A DNA stretch of 64,000 nt from Paenibacillus sp. LHD-38 (GCF_031157315.1 NZ_JAVIFU010000009.1:124001-188000), one strand, 5' to 3'. Shown: positions 52,901 to 61,739, counted from the stretch's first letter. A program made the numbers and translations. Notes: generated from the sequence alone by a model not told the origin.

Positions 52901-55570
52901 TGTATCATTCTCGCCGTCATTATCTTGTACTTCCATTAAACCGATTATATCCGGCTGCTTCATGTTAGTCACGATAATCGAAGCAATCTTTGCAGCCTTT
53001 TCTGTATTTGCCGCGCTGAAGTTTTCCACATTGAATGTAGCCATCGTCAGCTTTTCTGAATCCATTTCAATGCTTGTCACTTCTTGCACATTCGCACTGC
53101 GTTTAATAGATGGTAATGCCTGAGTGGGCATCAGCTTGTAAAGATCGCTTGCGTAATTCATGACGCCGACAACGCTGCCGTCAAAGGCATCGCCTGTTTT
53201 AATTTCACTCCCCGCCGGCTTTGATCCGCCTATAAACAGCTTCTGCGGATTTAAGCTGCTGTCTGTCGGATCTAATCCGTCACCCTGCAGCACAATGCCG
53301 CCTGCAGCCGTTTTCACCGGATTATTCGCGCCGTTATCAACCGTAACCGGAGTTACAGAATTGGCATACGGTCCCGTAATCGTCGGCTGTTTGAGCTCGA
53401 CAAGCATGCTTTCCAAACTTTCAAAGAAATCAATCGCATCGATGGCTGGATTAAACACGCCAAAACGGTCTGAATCGATTAGGTTTGGAATGATGCGTCC
53501 GCCTGTCCCGATTAAGGCTGCGGCTGGAAGGTCATTTCCGCTTGACAGCTTATTGATCGACTCGGCATTAATTTGAGTGACCGTAAGCGATGGGCTGTTG
53601 CCGTATTCCTGCACCGTACCCGTTACAGATACAGCATCCTTTACTACCAAGCCATGCGCCGGCTTGTAGACCTGAATGGCTTCCGACGTGTTAAGATTGT
53701 TATCCTTCTCTGCATCGGGCGCTTGCATATAGAAGGAATTCGTAGTTACCGAAGTTATGATGCCCGTGACATTGGAAACCTGTACATTGTTGTAAATCGA
53801 CTTATGTGACTCGCCTTGAATTTTGTTAATCGCAATCCCATTTGTGTCTTCAAGCACGGTATAGGCAAAAGCGGACACTTCGCTTGTCACTCCGCCTGCC
53901 GTAACGACGGCTTTGATGACTGTATTTGCATTTACGATGATCGGAGCCGTGTAAATCGTTCCAGTAGAAGCACTTGGATTGGTTCCGTCCGTTGTGTAAC
54001 GAATGACGCCGCCCTCAGCCAGCGTGCTTAGCGCAACCGAGCCGCCGGCGTTAATGCCGCCAGACGGGATACTTGCTCGAACGGCTAGACGCTTCTCTAC
54101 AATGTCCAGCGGAAAGCGGGGAAGAAGCTCCAGTCCGACGCTGGAATGATACGTCATCACACCCGTAACCTGCTCGAACGTTTTCCCTGCGACTAAGGAA
54201 GCATCGGAGGAATAGATAATGATTTTACCGCCGCTGGCCGCATCCGTTGCTGTGACTACGCCGCTCGCGACACTTTCAACGGTCAAGTTATTCACTTGAA
54301 CCAGACGACCTTCGAACTTATTGCGATTTTCGATCGTTTTGCCGAAACTTGTTGAATCTGCAAGGATAGGCGCCGGGACAGGAACAGATCCCGTTACCTC
54401 CGTATTTTCTACGCTGGCATTCAGTTGAAGCAAACCCGAAAATTCGCTCAGCGTGCCATATGCCTCAATCTGATCTCCCGGCTCTGCAGAGACGCTGTTT
54501 GGAACTCTAACGATGATGCCGTTATTCGCATCCTGAACAAATAGATTTACAAACCCGCCGGAGTCTGCCCTGTGGGTAACGACGCCTCTGAGGGTAACGC
54601 TTGTACCGATCGCTGCAGCACGTGCCTCTGCGATTGTACCCAACTCTGAGATGCTGTACGAAAATTCACGCAGCGCGCTGTTCGTTAAGCCATCTTTCTT
54701 CGCATACGCATGTACCGTCGTCGGTCCCGTTATGACGATGGATGAAGTTCCCGGCTGATACCAAGTGAAGTCTTCGGGCGCAACCTGTGCATCGCCTGCG
54801 CCGTAGACGCTGTAGTAAACGCTGGCGCCAACCGTTGGCGTAGAGAGCTTGACGATCGTGCCCGATTGCACGGCACCAGGGCTTACATCCGCTTCGACCG
54901 CTTCTACTCCTTCTGCAATAACGCCATAAGAAGAATTGCGAGGATCTGGCGTCCCGACGGTAAAGTCCGTGCTGTTGTTATCCGTATCGAGCGCTCTGTC
55001 TCCGAACGAACTTGATTTCCGAATTGCAGCTGTCAGATTCGATAATGCCCCGACTGGTGCCGTTTCATATTCGGAGGCCGCTGATCCGAAACTGACTAAA
55101 TCTATCCTCACATCTGTAGTTCCGTCTACTCTAACCAAGTCTACCTTGCCTCTTGTACCGCTTATTGTGAGCGAACCGATTAGGTCAGGCGTTGGTAAAT
55201 TCATTGTACCGCCTGAACCGGCAGCTTCTTGAATGAGAAAGTAACCTTTGGATTTAATAATGCCGGTTAAAGGGGTCGTATTGCTTGAACTAGAAAAAGC
55301 GCCGGTTTCACTCGCGTAGCGAACCTTCCAACCCGTCAAAATCACATCTTCATCCGTAGGGTTGTACAATTCAATAAAATCATTTTTGAACACAGCCCCG
55401 CTGTTGCCGCCTCCGCCATACACCTGCGAAATCACCACTACTTTGTCATTTGCAGGCGCTGCATGCACCGGACTCCCGATGCTCCCGAGCGTGCTGCCAG
55501 CAACCAGAAGAGCCGCAAGCAGCATGCAGGCTTTTCTTTGAGTTCGTCTAATCAAATTCTGCATTCCCAT
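49910..55570 (-). CDS. Giant SLH-anchored surface nuclease / 5'-nucleotidase
   Basis: About 1886 residues from ATG 55570 (GGAGAGGGG before it). Order: signal peptide (ACMLLAALLVAGSTLG); lamin-tail domain (about 40-165: VISQVYGGGGNSG, DFIELYNP); chitobiase-like/Ig modules and OB-fold segments (about 215-800); endonuclease/exonuclease/phosphatase domain (about 840-1140: MATFNVENFS, DIIGLMEVQDNDG, VVLGDFNDF, SDHDPLLAQL); metallophosphatase/5'-nucleotidase (about 1148-1400: MHVNDSHANL, DAGDVFSG, FGNHEFDKG, VVGGHSHTK) with its C-terminal domain to about 1655; a Pro-Thr linker; three SLH domains (about 1710-1886). It is bound to the cell wall and probably degrades extracellular DNA to nucleosides and phosphate. 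It resembles Bacillus YhcR but has an SLH anchor. Confidence 0.92.
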   Translation of the reverse strand: MGMQNLIRRTQRKACMLLAALLVAGSTLGSIGSPVHAAPANDKVVVISQVYGGGGNSGAVFKNDFIELYNPTDEDVILTGWKVRYASETGAFSSSSNTTPLTGIIKSKGYFLIQEAAGSGGTMNLPTPDLIGSLTISGTRGKVDLVRVDGTTDVRIDLVSFGSAASEYETAPVGALSNLTAAIRKSSSFGDRALDTDNNSTDFTVGTPDPRNSSYGVIAEGVEAVEADVSPGAVQSGTIVKLSTPTVGASVYYSVYGAGDAQVAPEDFTWYQPGTSSIVITGPTTVHAYAKKDGLTNSALREFSYSISELGTIAEARAAAIGTSVTLRGVVTHRADSGGFVNLFVQDANNGIIVRVPNSVSAEPGDQIEAYGTLSEFSGLLQLNASVENTEVTGSVPVPAPILADSTSFGKTIENRNKFEGRLVQVNNLTVESVASGVVTATDAASGGKIIIYSSDASLVAGKTFEQVTGVMTYHSSVGLELLPRFPLDIVEKRLAVRASIPSGGINAGGSVALSTLAEGGVIRYTTDGTNPSASTGTIYTAPIIVNANTVIKAVVTAGGVTSEVSAFAYTVLEDTNGIAINKIQGESHKSIYNNVQVSNVTGIITSVTTNSFYMQAPDAEKDNNLNTSEAIQVYKPAHGLVVKDAVSVTGTVQEYGNSPSLTVTQINAESINKLSSGNDLPAAALIGTGGRIIPNLIDSDRFGVFNPAIDAIDFFESLESMLVELKQPTITGPYANSVTPVTVDNGANNPVKTAAGGIVLQGDGLDPTDSSLNPQKLFIGGSKPAGSEIKTGDAFDGSVVGVMNYASDLYKLMPTQALPSIKRSANVQEVTSIEMDSEKLTMATFNVENFSAANTEKAAKIASIIVTNMKQPDIIGLMEVQDNDGENDTGVTDASQSFQTLIDAIKVKGGGTYSYTDVAPENNKDGGAPGGNIRVGFLYKADRVTLAPGTKGDYTSSVAVDGNGGLTQNPGRIGSADAATFASSRKPLVAEFLFEGKRVVAIANHLNSKGGDGKPWGDIQPVVRSSEIQRAKQAEAINSFVNELQAKDAQASVVVLGDFNDFQFSGTLNKLKGSELTNLVDKLDVSERYSYIYDGNSQTLDHILVDKKTGNNAVVDVVHVNANFSAEQGRVSDHDPLLAQLDFTSGLAVTIMHVNDSHANLANVAKRFTAVKQVRSTSPNSILLDAGDVFSGTLFFNKYLGQADLEFMNKLGYDAMVFGNHEFDKGPSVLADFVEKAKFPFVSSNIDFSKESEISGLVSEQAIGESAETGKIYDAVILEEGDEKIGVFGLTTEDTKFLASPGDNIVFEEHIAKAKETVKMLQDKGINKIVALTHLGHDFDLVLAEKVLGIDVVVGGHSHTKVDAPKVLHADGEPTLVVQAEEYNKYLGRLDLKFNDAGVLTKWNGKLLDIATFAADPVATEMLKPYQAGVAEIQRQIIGKTNVLLDGERTNVRAKETNLGNLMADGMVAKVKSLVSGNPDLQKYEVKGFVAIQNGGGIRASIKKTAEGKTDGDITLGELLTVMPFGNNLTALRMTGQEIIAALENGVSGVETGQGRFPQVSGLRYYYDSKKQAEVLDANGQLIQAGSRIVKVEIKNADGSYSPIDVNGYYFVATNSFMANGGDFYRAMKQAKDAGRQHELNIVDYEVFWEHLTNLGTINIGTEGRITDLLGQTLPGDGGGNPTPTPTPTPTPTPTPTPTPGGGGTEIEFSDVGSHWAAKAIEEAVKVGFVKGYGDGTFHPGETATRAQFITMVGRALQLESTEGQLDFADAGEVPVWARSFFAQLIEDKIITGYEDNTIRPGSALTRTEMTVILVRALGIEIDPNAKPTFADVSDIPAWARPYIAAAQTAGLVNGTGSNRFAPEVNATRAEVVTLILAALNYGKS
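50463..50528. repeat. Hexamer-type low-complexity tract coding for a Pro-Thr linker
   Basis: GGTGTT/GGCGTT-type hexamers in series on the plus strand encode (Pro-Thr)n on the minus strand, between the nucleotidase and SLH domains. Such tracts can change length by slippage in steps of two residues. Confidence 0.85.
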
Positions 55571-55693
55571 GTTCCCCTCTCCACAACTATAAATAGTATT
55601 ACTCGCCTTTGCTAGCTTAGTAAAAATTTGTAATCTCAATATCAAAATGAAATAAAGTTCTAGTAAACATGCACATTTGTTCACAAGCGGCAA
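55571..55693. other. Upstream region of the nuclease/nucleotidase gene
   Basis: A short AT-rich leader. The open frame continues to 55693 but has no ribosome site there. No operator or promoter could be assigned with confidence. Confidence 0.4.
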
Positions 55694-55766
55694 TAAAAAA
55701 TCCCTTTACTTCAATACATGCATGCCATCCGAAAGAAGACTATTTGCATAGATGAAGGAAAGGGAT
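55694..55766 (-). terminator. Long hairpin terminator (minus strand)
   Basis: ATCCCTTT-A-CTTCA and TGAAG-G-AAAGGGAT enclose a 37-base loop; T6 follows on the minus strand. It is a second barrier between the ABC exporter operon and the surface nuclease gene. Confidence 0.65.
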
Positions 55767-55916
55767 CATAGCTTTGGGCCCAAAAGGTAAGGGGCCACGC
55801 GAATCGAATGTAATGTAAACTGACATTAAACTTATTGAAGAGTATATATTGGAACAAAAATCCTGTCAATTGGTAGAAAGTATTAGAAAAACAGAGTTAA
55901 AAACAGCCATATCCGA

Positions 55917-55968
55917 ACAAAAAAGCTCCGCACACATGACTGTTTATGTCATATATACGGAACCTTAG
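55917..55968 (-). terminator. Imperfect terminator after the second ABC exporter
   Basis: Inner ATGAC/GTCAT and outer TCCG/CGGA arms, with TTTTTTG after it on the minus strand. It lies just after the stop at 55986. Confidence 0.5.
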
Positions 55969-55985
55969 GCCCTGTTTTGACCGAT

Positions 55986-57758
55986 CTATGCTTCTTTTGG
56001 CACACCCGCTCGTTCCACAGTGCCCTTCTCGCCCTTTTGAAGCTGATACATCTTGAAGTACCTGCCTTCAAGGGCCATTAATGCATCATGGTTTCCGCGC
56101 TCCACGATCTCACCGCGGTGCAGCACAAGAATTTGATCCGCCTCGCGAATGGTAGACAAACGGTGCGCGATAACCAGCGTCGTCCGGCCTTGGCTGACCA
56201 CTCGCAGCGCCTGTTGAATAAGGCCCTCCGTCTCGCTATCAATGCTCGCTGTCGCCTCATCCAGGATGAGAATCGACGGATCGAACGCCAGCGCTCTGGC
56301 GAAGGAGATAAGCTGCCGCTGCCCCGATGACAGCGTACTGCCGCGCTCAACGACCTGCTCGTCGTAGCCATTGGGCAGCTGCTCAACGAACGGCGCTGCG
56401 CCGACGTCCTTTAGCACGCTTTTCACACGGTCGAGTGAAATGTCCTTATTGTACAGACTGACATTAAATTTAATGTCACCCGCAAACAGATACGGATCCT
56501 GCAGCACAATTCCCATATGCTTGCGCAGCTCTTGCTTCGAATACGTCGCAATGTTACGTCCGTCAATCGTAATTCCCCCTTTATCCGGCTCATAAAAGCC
56601 GAGCAGAAGGTTCATAATCGAGCTCTTGCCCGATCCGGTATGCCCGACCAAAGCGACCGTCTCACCCTTTCGCGCTTCGAACGATATTCGCTTCAGCACA
56701 TCCTCGCCTTGTTTATAAGCAAAGGTAACATTTTCGAATTTCACGACGCCATCCGGTCTTTTCACCTGATTAACCTCTTCAACCTCCATGCCTTCCATGT
56801 CCAATATTGCGAACACCTTCTCCGCGGAAACAAACGCACGCTGCGCATTTGTCAGCTGATCGAAGATACCGATAATCGGTTGAAAAATGCGTCCTAAATA
56901 GTCAATAAAAGCATAAAACACACCATACATAATAGCCGTCTCGAGAGAAGCGCGACCAAAATACCAAATGACCATTGCCGTAACCAAGCTACCGATCGTG
57001 CCTACGATATTCCTCGAAGATAAAGAGAATACCCGAAACTGTTTGATTTGATTCACATAACGATCCTCATTGAGAACTTCAAACTCCTCAAGCGTCACCT
57101 TCTCGCGGCGAAAAGCTTGAATAATCGGCATGACGACGATCGATTCATTGATCATGGCATTCATATCACTGAGCCTAGCGCGCATGACCGTAATGTATTT
57201 CTTCGAATATTTCAAATGCACGACCATAATGAGCGCAAAGAGCGGCGGCAGCAGCAGGCAAAACAACGCCAAGCGCACATCTAAGATAAACAGCGCCGTA
57301 AAAATGCCGATAAGCTGCACGAAGCTGACAACGAAGGTCGCCATGAAACTCATGAACAGATCACGCACCGCCTCCGTGTCGTTTGCGATTCTCGATACGA
57401 TCTGACCAATCGGCGTATTGTCAAAATAGCGCAGCGGAATTCGCTGGATATGCCGCATGAGATCCATGCGCATGTTCTGGATAATTTGCAATGCTGTCGA
57501 TTGCAAGATATACGACTGCGAGAAATTCCCGATACTGGCTACAAGCAGCAATCCCATATATAAGGCGAGAAGCCACAGTACAGGCACTAACTCGCCGCCT
57601 CCGGCTGCTAAGTGCTTATCAATAATCGTTTTTATAATAAAAGGACCGCCAAGCTCAGCCCCGACTGCGCTGCAAAGAATAAGCAGGGCGCCGATAATTC
57701 TAAACTTATAAACGAGAGCATATGCGAATAGTCTTCTCGCCGTCGATTGCTTTGGCAT
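55986..57758 (-). CDS. yheH: ABC exporter half-transporter, catalytically competent subunit (YheH-like)
   Basis: A 590-residue exporter half. The membrane domain is about 15-320, followed by Walker A VGHTGSGKSSI, Q loop VLQDPYLFAG, signature LSSGQRQLI (one Gly lost), Walker B ILILDEATASID with catalytic Glu, and switch His in IAHRLS. It starts 12 bp after its partner in one operon. The pair resembles Bacillus YheI/YheH and Thermotoga TM287/288-type heterodimers. The physiological substrate is not known; drug export and spore-related roles are described in the family. Confidence 0.9.
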   Translation of the reverse strand: MPKQSTARRLFAYALVYKFRIIGALLILCSAVGAELGGPFIIKTIIDKHLAAGGGELVPVLWLLALYMGLLLVASIGNFSQSYILQSTALQIIQNMRMDLMRHIQRIPLRYFDNTPIGQIVSRIANDTEAVRDLFMSFMATFVVSFVQLIGIFTALFILDVRLALFCLLLPPLFALIMVVHLKYSKKYITVMRARLSDMNAMINESIVVMPIIQAFRREKVTLEEFEVLNEDRYVNQIKQFRVFSLSSRNIVGTIGSLVTAMVIWYFGRASLETAIMYGVFYAFIDYLGRIFQPIIGIFDQLTNAQRAFVSAEKVFAILDMEGMEVEEVNQVKRPDGVVKFENVTFAYKQGEDVLKRISFEARKGETVALVGHTGSGKSSIMNLLLGFYEPDKGGITIDGRNIATYSKQELRKHMGIVLQDPYLFAGDIKFNVSLYNKDISLDRVKSVLKDVGAAPFVEQLPNGYDEQVVERGSTLSSGQRQLISFARALAFDPSILILDEATASIDSETEGLIQQALRVVSQGRTTLVIAHRLSTIREADQILVLHRGEIVERGNHDALMALEGRYFKMYQLQKGEKGTVERAGVPKEA

Positions 57759-57770
57759 TCTAGAGCCTCC

Positions 57771-59513
57771 TCATTCTTCCAAGCTAGCTTCCATTTGCTG
57801 CCGTTCCCACTGTTCCTTATACCAGCCTCCGAACAGCATCAGCTCCTCATGCGTGCCTTCTTCAATGATGCGCCCTTCGTTCAGTACGATAATCCAGTCC
57901 GCATGACTAACCGCTGAGAGACGGTGTGTCGAAATAAAAGTGGTTTTCCCCTCACGCGCAAGCCTGATATGGTGAAGTATCCGGCTTTCAGTCCGCGCAT
58001 CCACCGCCGATAACGAATCATCCAGCAGCAAAATTTCAGAGTCAATAAGCAGGGCACGCGCTATAGCCAGGCGCTGCTTCTGACCGCCCGAGAGCATCAC
58101 ACCGTTTTCGCCGACGACAGTTTCAAGCCCTTCAGGCATTTGTGCTATATCCTCCGTAAAGGAAGCCATTTGCACGGCGTGCGCGATTTCTGCCGAAGTC
58201 GCATTCGGCTTGCCTAATGCGATATTGTCGCGGATCGTTTTGGATAACAGCAAATGCTCCTGCGGAACATAGGCGATCCAGCGCCGCATTTGATCGATCG
58301 CGATCTGCTCCACGGGTACGCCGGCAATAAACAGCTGCTTCTGATCTAGGGGATATTGGCGAAGCAGCTGCTTGAGCAGCGTACTCTTCCCGCTCCCCGT
58401 TTTGCCTACGATACCAAGCGTCTGGCCGCGTTCAAGCTGAAAGGATACATCAGCTAGGCTAGGCTGGCTGGCTGTAGGATAAGTAAAGGTAAGCCGCTTC
58501 ATCTCGATGCGGGTAGGAACTTTAATCGCAATGGGTTTATCTGAATCTTTAAGATCGGGCTTTTGCGTCAGCGCCGTATCCAGACGGTCAGCAGAGGCGC
58601 TTCCGCGCTGCAGGACATTGATAAACTCGCCAAAAGAAATCATAGGCCAAATGAGCATGCCTAAATAAATATTGAATGAAATGAGCTGCCCGAGCGAAAT
58701 CTCATCCTGGAAGACCAGATAAGAGCCATAACCGATCCCAATGGTATAGCTGACCCCGACAATCAACGAAATGATCGGCTGGAACAGCGCATTCAAAATG
58801 GAAACCCGCTTATTTTTGAGCATCACGTCTGTCGTCACCTTATTGAAAGCATAAAGGTCATCGTTCTCCTGTACATAAGAGCGGATAACGCGTATGCCTG
58901 AGATAGACTCCAGCGCGTGATCATTCATTTTTCCGAAAGAAGCCTGCGCGTCAAGAAAGCGTGTTCTCACTTTTTTGCCCAGTTTACTGATCACGACCGC
59001 GAGCAGCGGAAGCGGAATAAGAGCCGCAATCATTAATTTATAGCTTACGAGTGAAATCATCATAATAACGACTACCGAAGCGCCGACAAGCGTGTTCACG
59101 AGCGTCATAACGCCATAGCCGGCCGTTTGTCCGATCGCGAGCACATCATTTGTAGCTAAAGCCATAAGCTGGCCGGTGCTGTTGCGCTGGAAAAAGGCAG
59201 GCGTCATCCTCGTCAAATTCGCAAGCAGCCGTCCTCTCAGTACCTTCTCGACTAGAGCCGAATTTCCAAACAGCGTCGTAATCCATATGTATACCATGAT
59301 GTATAAAAATAGGGAAAGGCCGATCAACAGCAGCACCGTCTGCGTCAAGCCCGACGAAGTCAGCTCTCCTTCGCGGATGTGATCTACCGTTTTGCCAATC
59401 AGACTGGGCGGTACCGTTGATAACAAGCTGACTAATGCCATAATGCTGACAGCAAGCACATAGCTTCCCCATCTATCCTTAAAAAACCATCGCAATCGAT
59501 TTACAAAAGACAT
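57771..59513 (-). CDS. yheI: ABC exporter half-transporter, degenerate-site subunit (YheI-like)
   Basis: A 580-residue exporter half. Membrane domain about 15-310; Walker A VGKTGSGKSTL, signature LSGGQKQRLAI, Walker B ILLLDDSLSAVD, where Asp replaces the catalytic Glu, and switch region ISTHRLSAV. It keeps the perfect signature that completes the partner's active site. AAGGGGG lies eight bases before the ATG. First gene of the two-gene operon. Confidence 0.9.
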   Translation of the reverse strand: MSFVNRLRWFFKDRWGSYVLAVSIMALVSLLSTVPPSLIGKTVDHIREGELTSSGLTQTVLLLIGLSLFLYIMVYIWITTLFGNSALVEKVLRGRLLANLTRMTPAFFQRNSTGQLMALATNDVLAIGQTAGYGVMTLVNTLVGASVVVIMMISLVSYKLMIAALIPLPLLAVVISKLGKKVRTRFLDAQASFGKMNDHALESISGIRVIRSYVQENDDLYAFNKVTTDVMLKNKRVSILNALFQPIISLIVGVSYTIGIGYGSYLVFQDEISLGQLISFNIYLGMLIWPMISFGEFINVLQRGSASADRLDTALTQKPDLKDSDKPIAIKVPTRIEMKRLTFTYPTASQPSLADVSFQLERGQTLGIVGKTGSGKSTLLKQLLRQYPLDQKQLFIAGVPVEQIAIDQMRRWIAYVPQEHLLLSKTIRDNIALGKPNATSAEIAHAVQMASFTEDIAQMPEGLETVVGENGVMLSGGQKQRLAIARALLIDSEILLLDDSLSAVDARTESRILHHIRLAREGKTTFISTHRLSAVSHADWIIVLNEGRIIEEGTHEELMLFGGWYKEQWERQQMEASLEE

Positions 59514-59785
59514 GATATCCCCCTTTTCACCTTATCAATCTTACGACTTGCTTTATTGAGGCTGCTAGCATAAAACCCATGCATTGGGATCAACAAAGCT
59601 GAGGCTTATCCGACTAGCTGCCACTTTTCAGTATAGCAGTTACTACGATCTAATTTCACCTTATTGTGTAATAAAAACCTTCATTTGGGCACAAATATGA
59701 TTCTGCCTCGTCAGCATTACCCTCGAGATGTTTACGGACAGCACGAAGACTTTGGGTCTCACTTACAAATGCAGCAATACGAAGT
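59514..59785. other. Intergenic spacer upstream of the YheI-like gene
   Basis: No gene could be supported. A 79-codon minus-strand frame crosses the dispersed repeat and the terminator and has no ribosome site. Confidence 0.5.
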
Positions 59786-59886
59786 AAACGGCTGACGCCG
59801 TCCTTGGCGGCAAAAGCTCGTTTCGCGGTGAAATATAAGCAACGTATAAGGTTGAATTTTATACTTTCTTTTATTTTAAAAAAAGG
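59786..59886 (-). repeat. Dispersed intergenic repeat, copy 2 (inverted)
   Basis: Read on the minus strand: CCTTTTTTTAAAATAAAAG, then GCTTATATTTCACCGCGAAA, CTTTTGCCGCCAAGGACGGC and AGCCGTTTAC. These blocks appear in the same order and close spacing as at 36126-36231. The central 55 bp is nearly identical. Confidence 0.75.
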
Positions 59887-59914
59887 CCTGTGCACAATTG
59901 CGCACAGGCCTTTC
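59880..59914 (-). terminator. Terminator after the TrpD-like gene
   Basis: AAAGGCCTGTGC-ACAATT-GCGCACAGGCCTTT; T-rich on both strands. It lies 12 bp after the stop codon at 59926. Confidence 0.9.
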
Positions 59915-59925
59915 TATTTCTCCTA

Positions 59926-60972
59926 TTAGCTGTTGCAGGGCTGAGCGCTCTCACTCCGCATGACATTCTGCCATCTGCGGTAAAGCTCCCAAGCTGCGCC
60001 GTTGTCGAGCAAATCCTTGCAGACGTAAAGACCTTCCTCAATTGAATCAACCTTCTCCGCCAGCTTGAGCCTCACGGCTGCGTTAAGCATGACTTGATTG
60101 GCGAATGCGATGTGTCCGCGTCCTTGCAACACAGCTTCCGTTTCCCGCACCTGCTCCAAAGGCGTCCACTTGATTTCCGGCACGGAGGTTTCCAGGCCGT
60201 AAGCGTCTGGATCAATAATGTGAAGCTGCGATTGTCCAGCCTCTACAAAATAGGTGCGGGTCGGCCTTTCGATGAACAAATCCTCCGAGCCCTCCACCCC
60301 TTGAACGATGAGCGCCTTCTTATAAGCCAAGTTGTTCGCTAATTTGGCCATACGCTCAAATACGGTATTATGATAAACCCCGAATATTAAATAAGGGGAA
60401 TGTGAGTAATCGATTAGCTTCTCCGCCGTATTCAGCACCGTTCGCATGCCTAGCTCAATCCGGATCGAACGCAGCGCTTTAAGCGGAGGACACCATTCCT
60501 CCGCGGGCACGTAAAGCACACCTGTTTCCGATGCGGCTTGGATAATGCGATCCCGGGAAAGCAGATCGGCATCGATACCTGATTGCTTCAACAGATCATG
60601 CAGCGTGATGCCCCATTTTGGCGGCAAGGAGGCCGCTCCGTGAAGCGTAATCGGCAATCCTGCAGCCGCAAGAACAAACGCGGTAGAAAATGTCGCAAAA
60701 AATGATTTTTTTCTGCCGTCATACGGCCCTGCACAATCAAGCCCCCGTTGGATAGGCGCACGCTGCGCATGCTTGCGGCATACGTTTACGAAAGCTTCAA
60801 TTTCTTCAACGTTTTCCATTTTTATACGTTCAGCAATGAAAAAGGCGCCTATTTGCGCCGGGGTTGCCTTTAAATCAAGGATAGCGTTAGCCGCAAGCAA
60901 TGCTTCATCATAGGTGAGATCCCGCGCCCCCCTTTTTCCCCGGGCTACTTCCTTTAATAGGTTGATCATCAT
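59926..60972 (-). CDS. TrpD-like (anthranilate phosphoribosyltransferase family) protein
   Basis: A 348-residue member of the nucleoside phosphorylase/TrpD fold: N-terminal helical domain (LTYDEALLAANAILDLKATPAQIGAFFIAERIK) and a phosphoribosyl-type domain (GPYDGRKKSFFATFSTAFVLAAAGLPITLHG). The TrpD active-site glycine-rich loop (GTGGD) is replaced by AGPYDGRKKSF, as in TrpD2-type proteins, so it is unlikely to make phosphoribosyl-anthranilate. There is no trp operon around it. It is 12 bp downstream of the ANTAR regulator gene and faces nirB; its job in nitrite assimilation is unknown. Confidence 0.85.
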   Translation of the reverse strand: MMINLLKEVARGKRGARDLTYDEALLAANAILDLKATPAQIGAFFIAERIKMENVEEIEAFVNVCRKHAQRAPIQRGLDCAGPYDGRKKSFFATFSTAFVLAAAGLPITLHGAASLPPKWGITLHDLLKQSGIDADLLSRDRIIQAASETGVLYVPAEEWCPPLKALRSIRIELGMRTVLNTAEKLIDYSHSPYLIFGVYHNTVFERMAKLANNLAYKKALIVQGVEGSEDLFIERPTRTYFVEAGQSQLHIIDPDAYGLETSVPEIKWTPLEQVRETEAVLQGRGHIAFANQVMLNAAVRLKLAEKVDSIEEGLYVCKDLLDNGAAWELYRRWQNVMRSESAQPCNS

Positions 60973-60984
60973 CGCAAAGCCCCC

Positions 60985-61602
60985 TTATTTTTGATCCTGA
61001 AGGATTTGATAGACCTTAACGATCGATGTCGCCACATCCACCATGCGTTTACGCTCGTTCATAGCCTGCTTCCGCAGCACATCGTAAGCTTCCGCTTCAG
61101 AAATATTTTTAATTTTGCACAAAATGCCTTTTGCCATATCAATCCATTTCCGTTCCTCAAGCCTTCCTTCCAGCTGCTTCCGTTCATTTATCCACTGCAG
61201 CCTCTCGAAGCATTGCTTGGAGCCAAAATGAAGAGCCCAGTGAAGTTCTTGTTCACTCATCGAAGGCGTAAGAATGCCATCCACTTGAATGTCATCCTCG
61301 CAAAATGCTGCCGAACGAGACGCCGAAGCCGCGCTGCACCACCATAACAACGGAACGGTTTTTTGCTTCAACAGCTTTGCTCTCCATAACTTCACTTCAT
61401 TAAGAGGCATATGAAGCACGACTGCGTCTGCGTTGTTCATTTGCAACTCAGCCTTCTTCTCGTCACCTGCACGAAGCACCTGATAACCATAGTCTTCTAA
61501 TAAATACTTTGGCGTTTGTTTCTTGGAAAGCTGATCCGATTGAGGGTCCGCCATTGCCACCTCGTTTGCCGCACGATGTTCGACCACTAACAAAGAACGC
61601 AT
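60985..61602 (-). CDS. ANTAR-domain antitermination regulator
   Basis: A 205-residue protein. The N-terminal part (about 1-130) resembles a receiver that has lost its clear phospho-acceptor Asp. A coiled-coil-like helix (RLQWINERKQLEGRLEERK) leads into an ANTAR domain (about 145-200: DMAKGILCKIKNISEAEAYDVLRKQAMNER). ANTAR proteins bind tandem RNA hairpins with A1/G4 hexaloops and block terminators. Exactly such a target lies in the divergent nirB leader. A NasR-like role, sensing nitrate or nitrite or acting with a partner, is likely (inference). Confidence 0.9.
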   Translation of the reverse strand: MRSLLVVEHRAANEVAMADPQSDQLSKKQTPKYLLEDYGYQVLRAGDEKKAELQMNNADAVVLHMPLNEVKLWRAKLLKQKTVPLLWWCSAASASRSAAFCEDDIQVDGILTPSMSEQELHWALHFGSKQCFERLQWINERKQLEGRLEERKWIDMAKGILCKIKNISEAEAYDVLRKQAMNERKRMVDVATSIVKVYQILQDQK

Positions 61603-61658
61603 TTAGAAGTGCCCCCTCCTATTCGACTTTTTGTGAACTCAGCACAAGCCGATACATT

Positions 61659-61675
61659 TGTGATTATATATAACA
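61659..61675. promoter_or_regulatory. GlnR/TnrA box 1
   Basis: TGTGA-TTATATA-TAACA matches the Bacillus TGTNA-N7-TNACA consensus perfectly. It lies 57 bp upstream of the ANTAR gene start and 64 bp (about six helix turns) from box 2. Confidence 0.75.
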
Positions 61676-61722
61676 TACAAAAGTGTAAATTGTCACTAGC
61701 CAAGTTTTTTCATCGATTTTCA

Positions 61723-61739
61723 TGTTAACTATCTTGACA
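61723..61739 (+). promoter_or_regulatory. GlnR/TnrA box 2, overlapping the nirB -35
   Basis: TGTTA-ACTATCT-TGACA also matches TGTNA-N7-TNACA perfectly, and its right half is the TTGACA -35. Overlap suggests repression here, with box 1 available for activation or looping. Confidence 0.75.

Noticed and set aside
59656..59895. 79-codon minus-strand frame
   Set aside because: It crosses the dispersed repeat and the terminator after the TrpD-like gene, and has no ribosome site.
60588..60770. Short minus-strand frame inside the TrpD-like gene
   Set aside because: A shadow frame fully within a well-supported gene.
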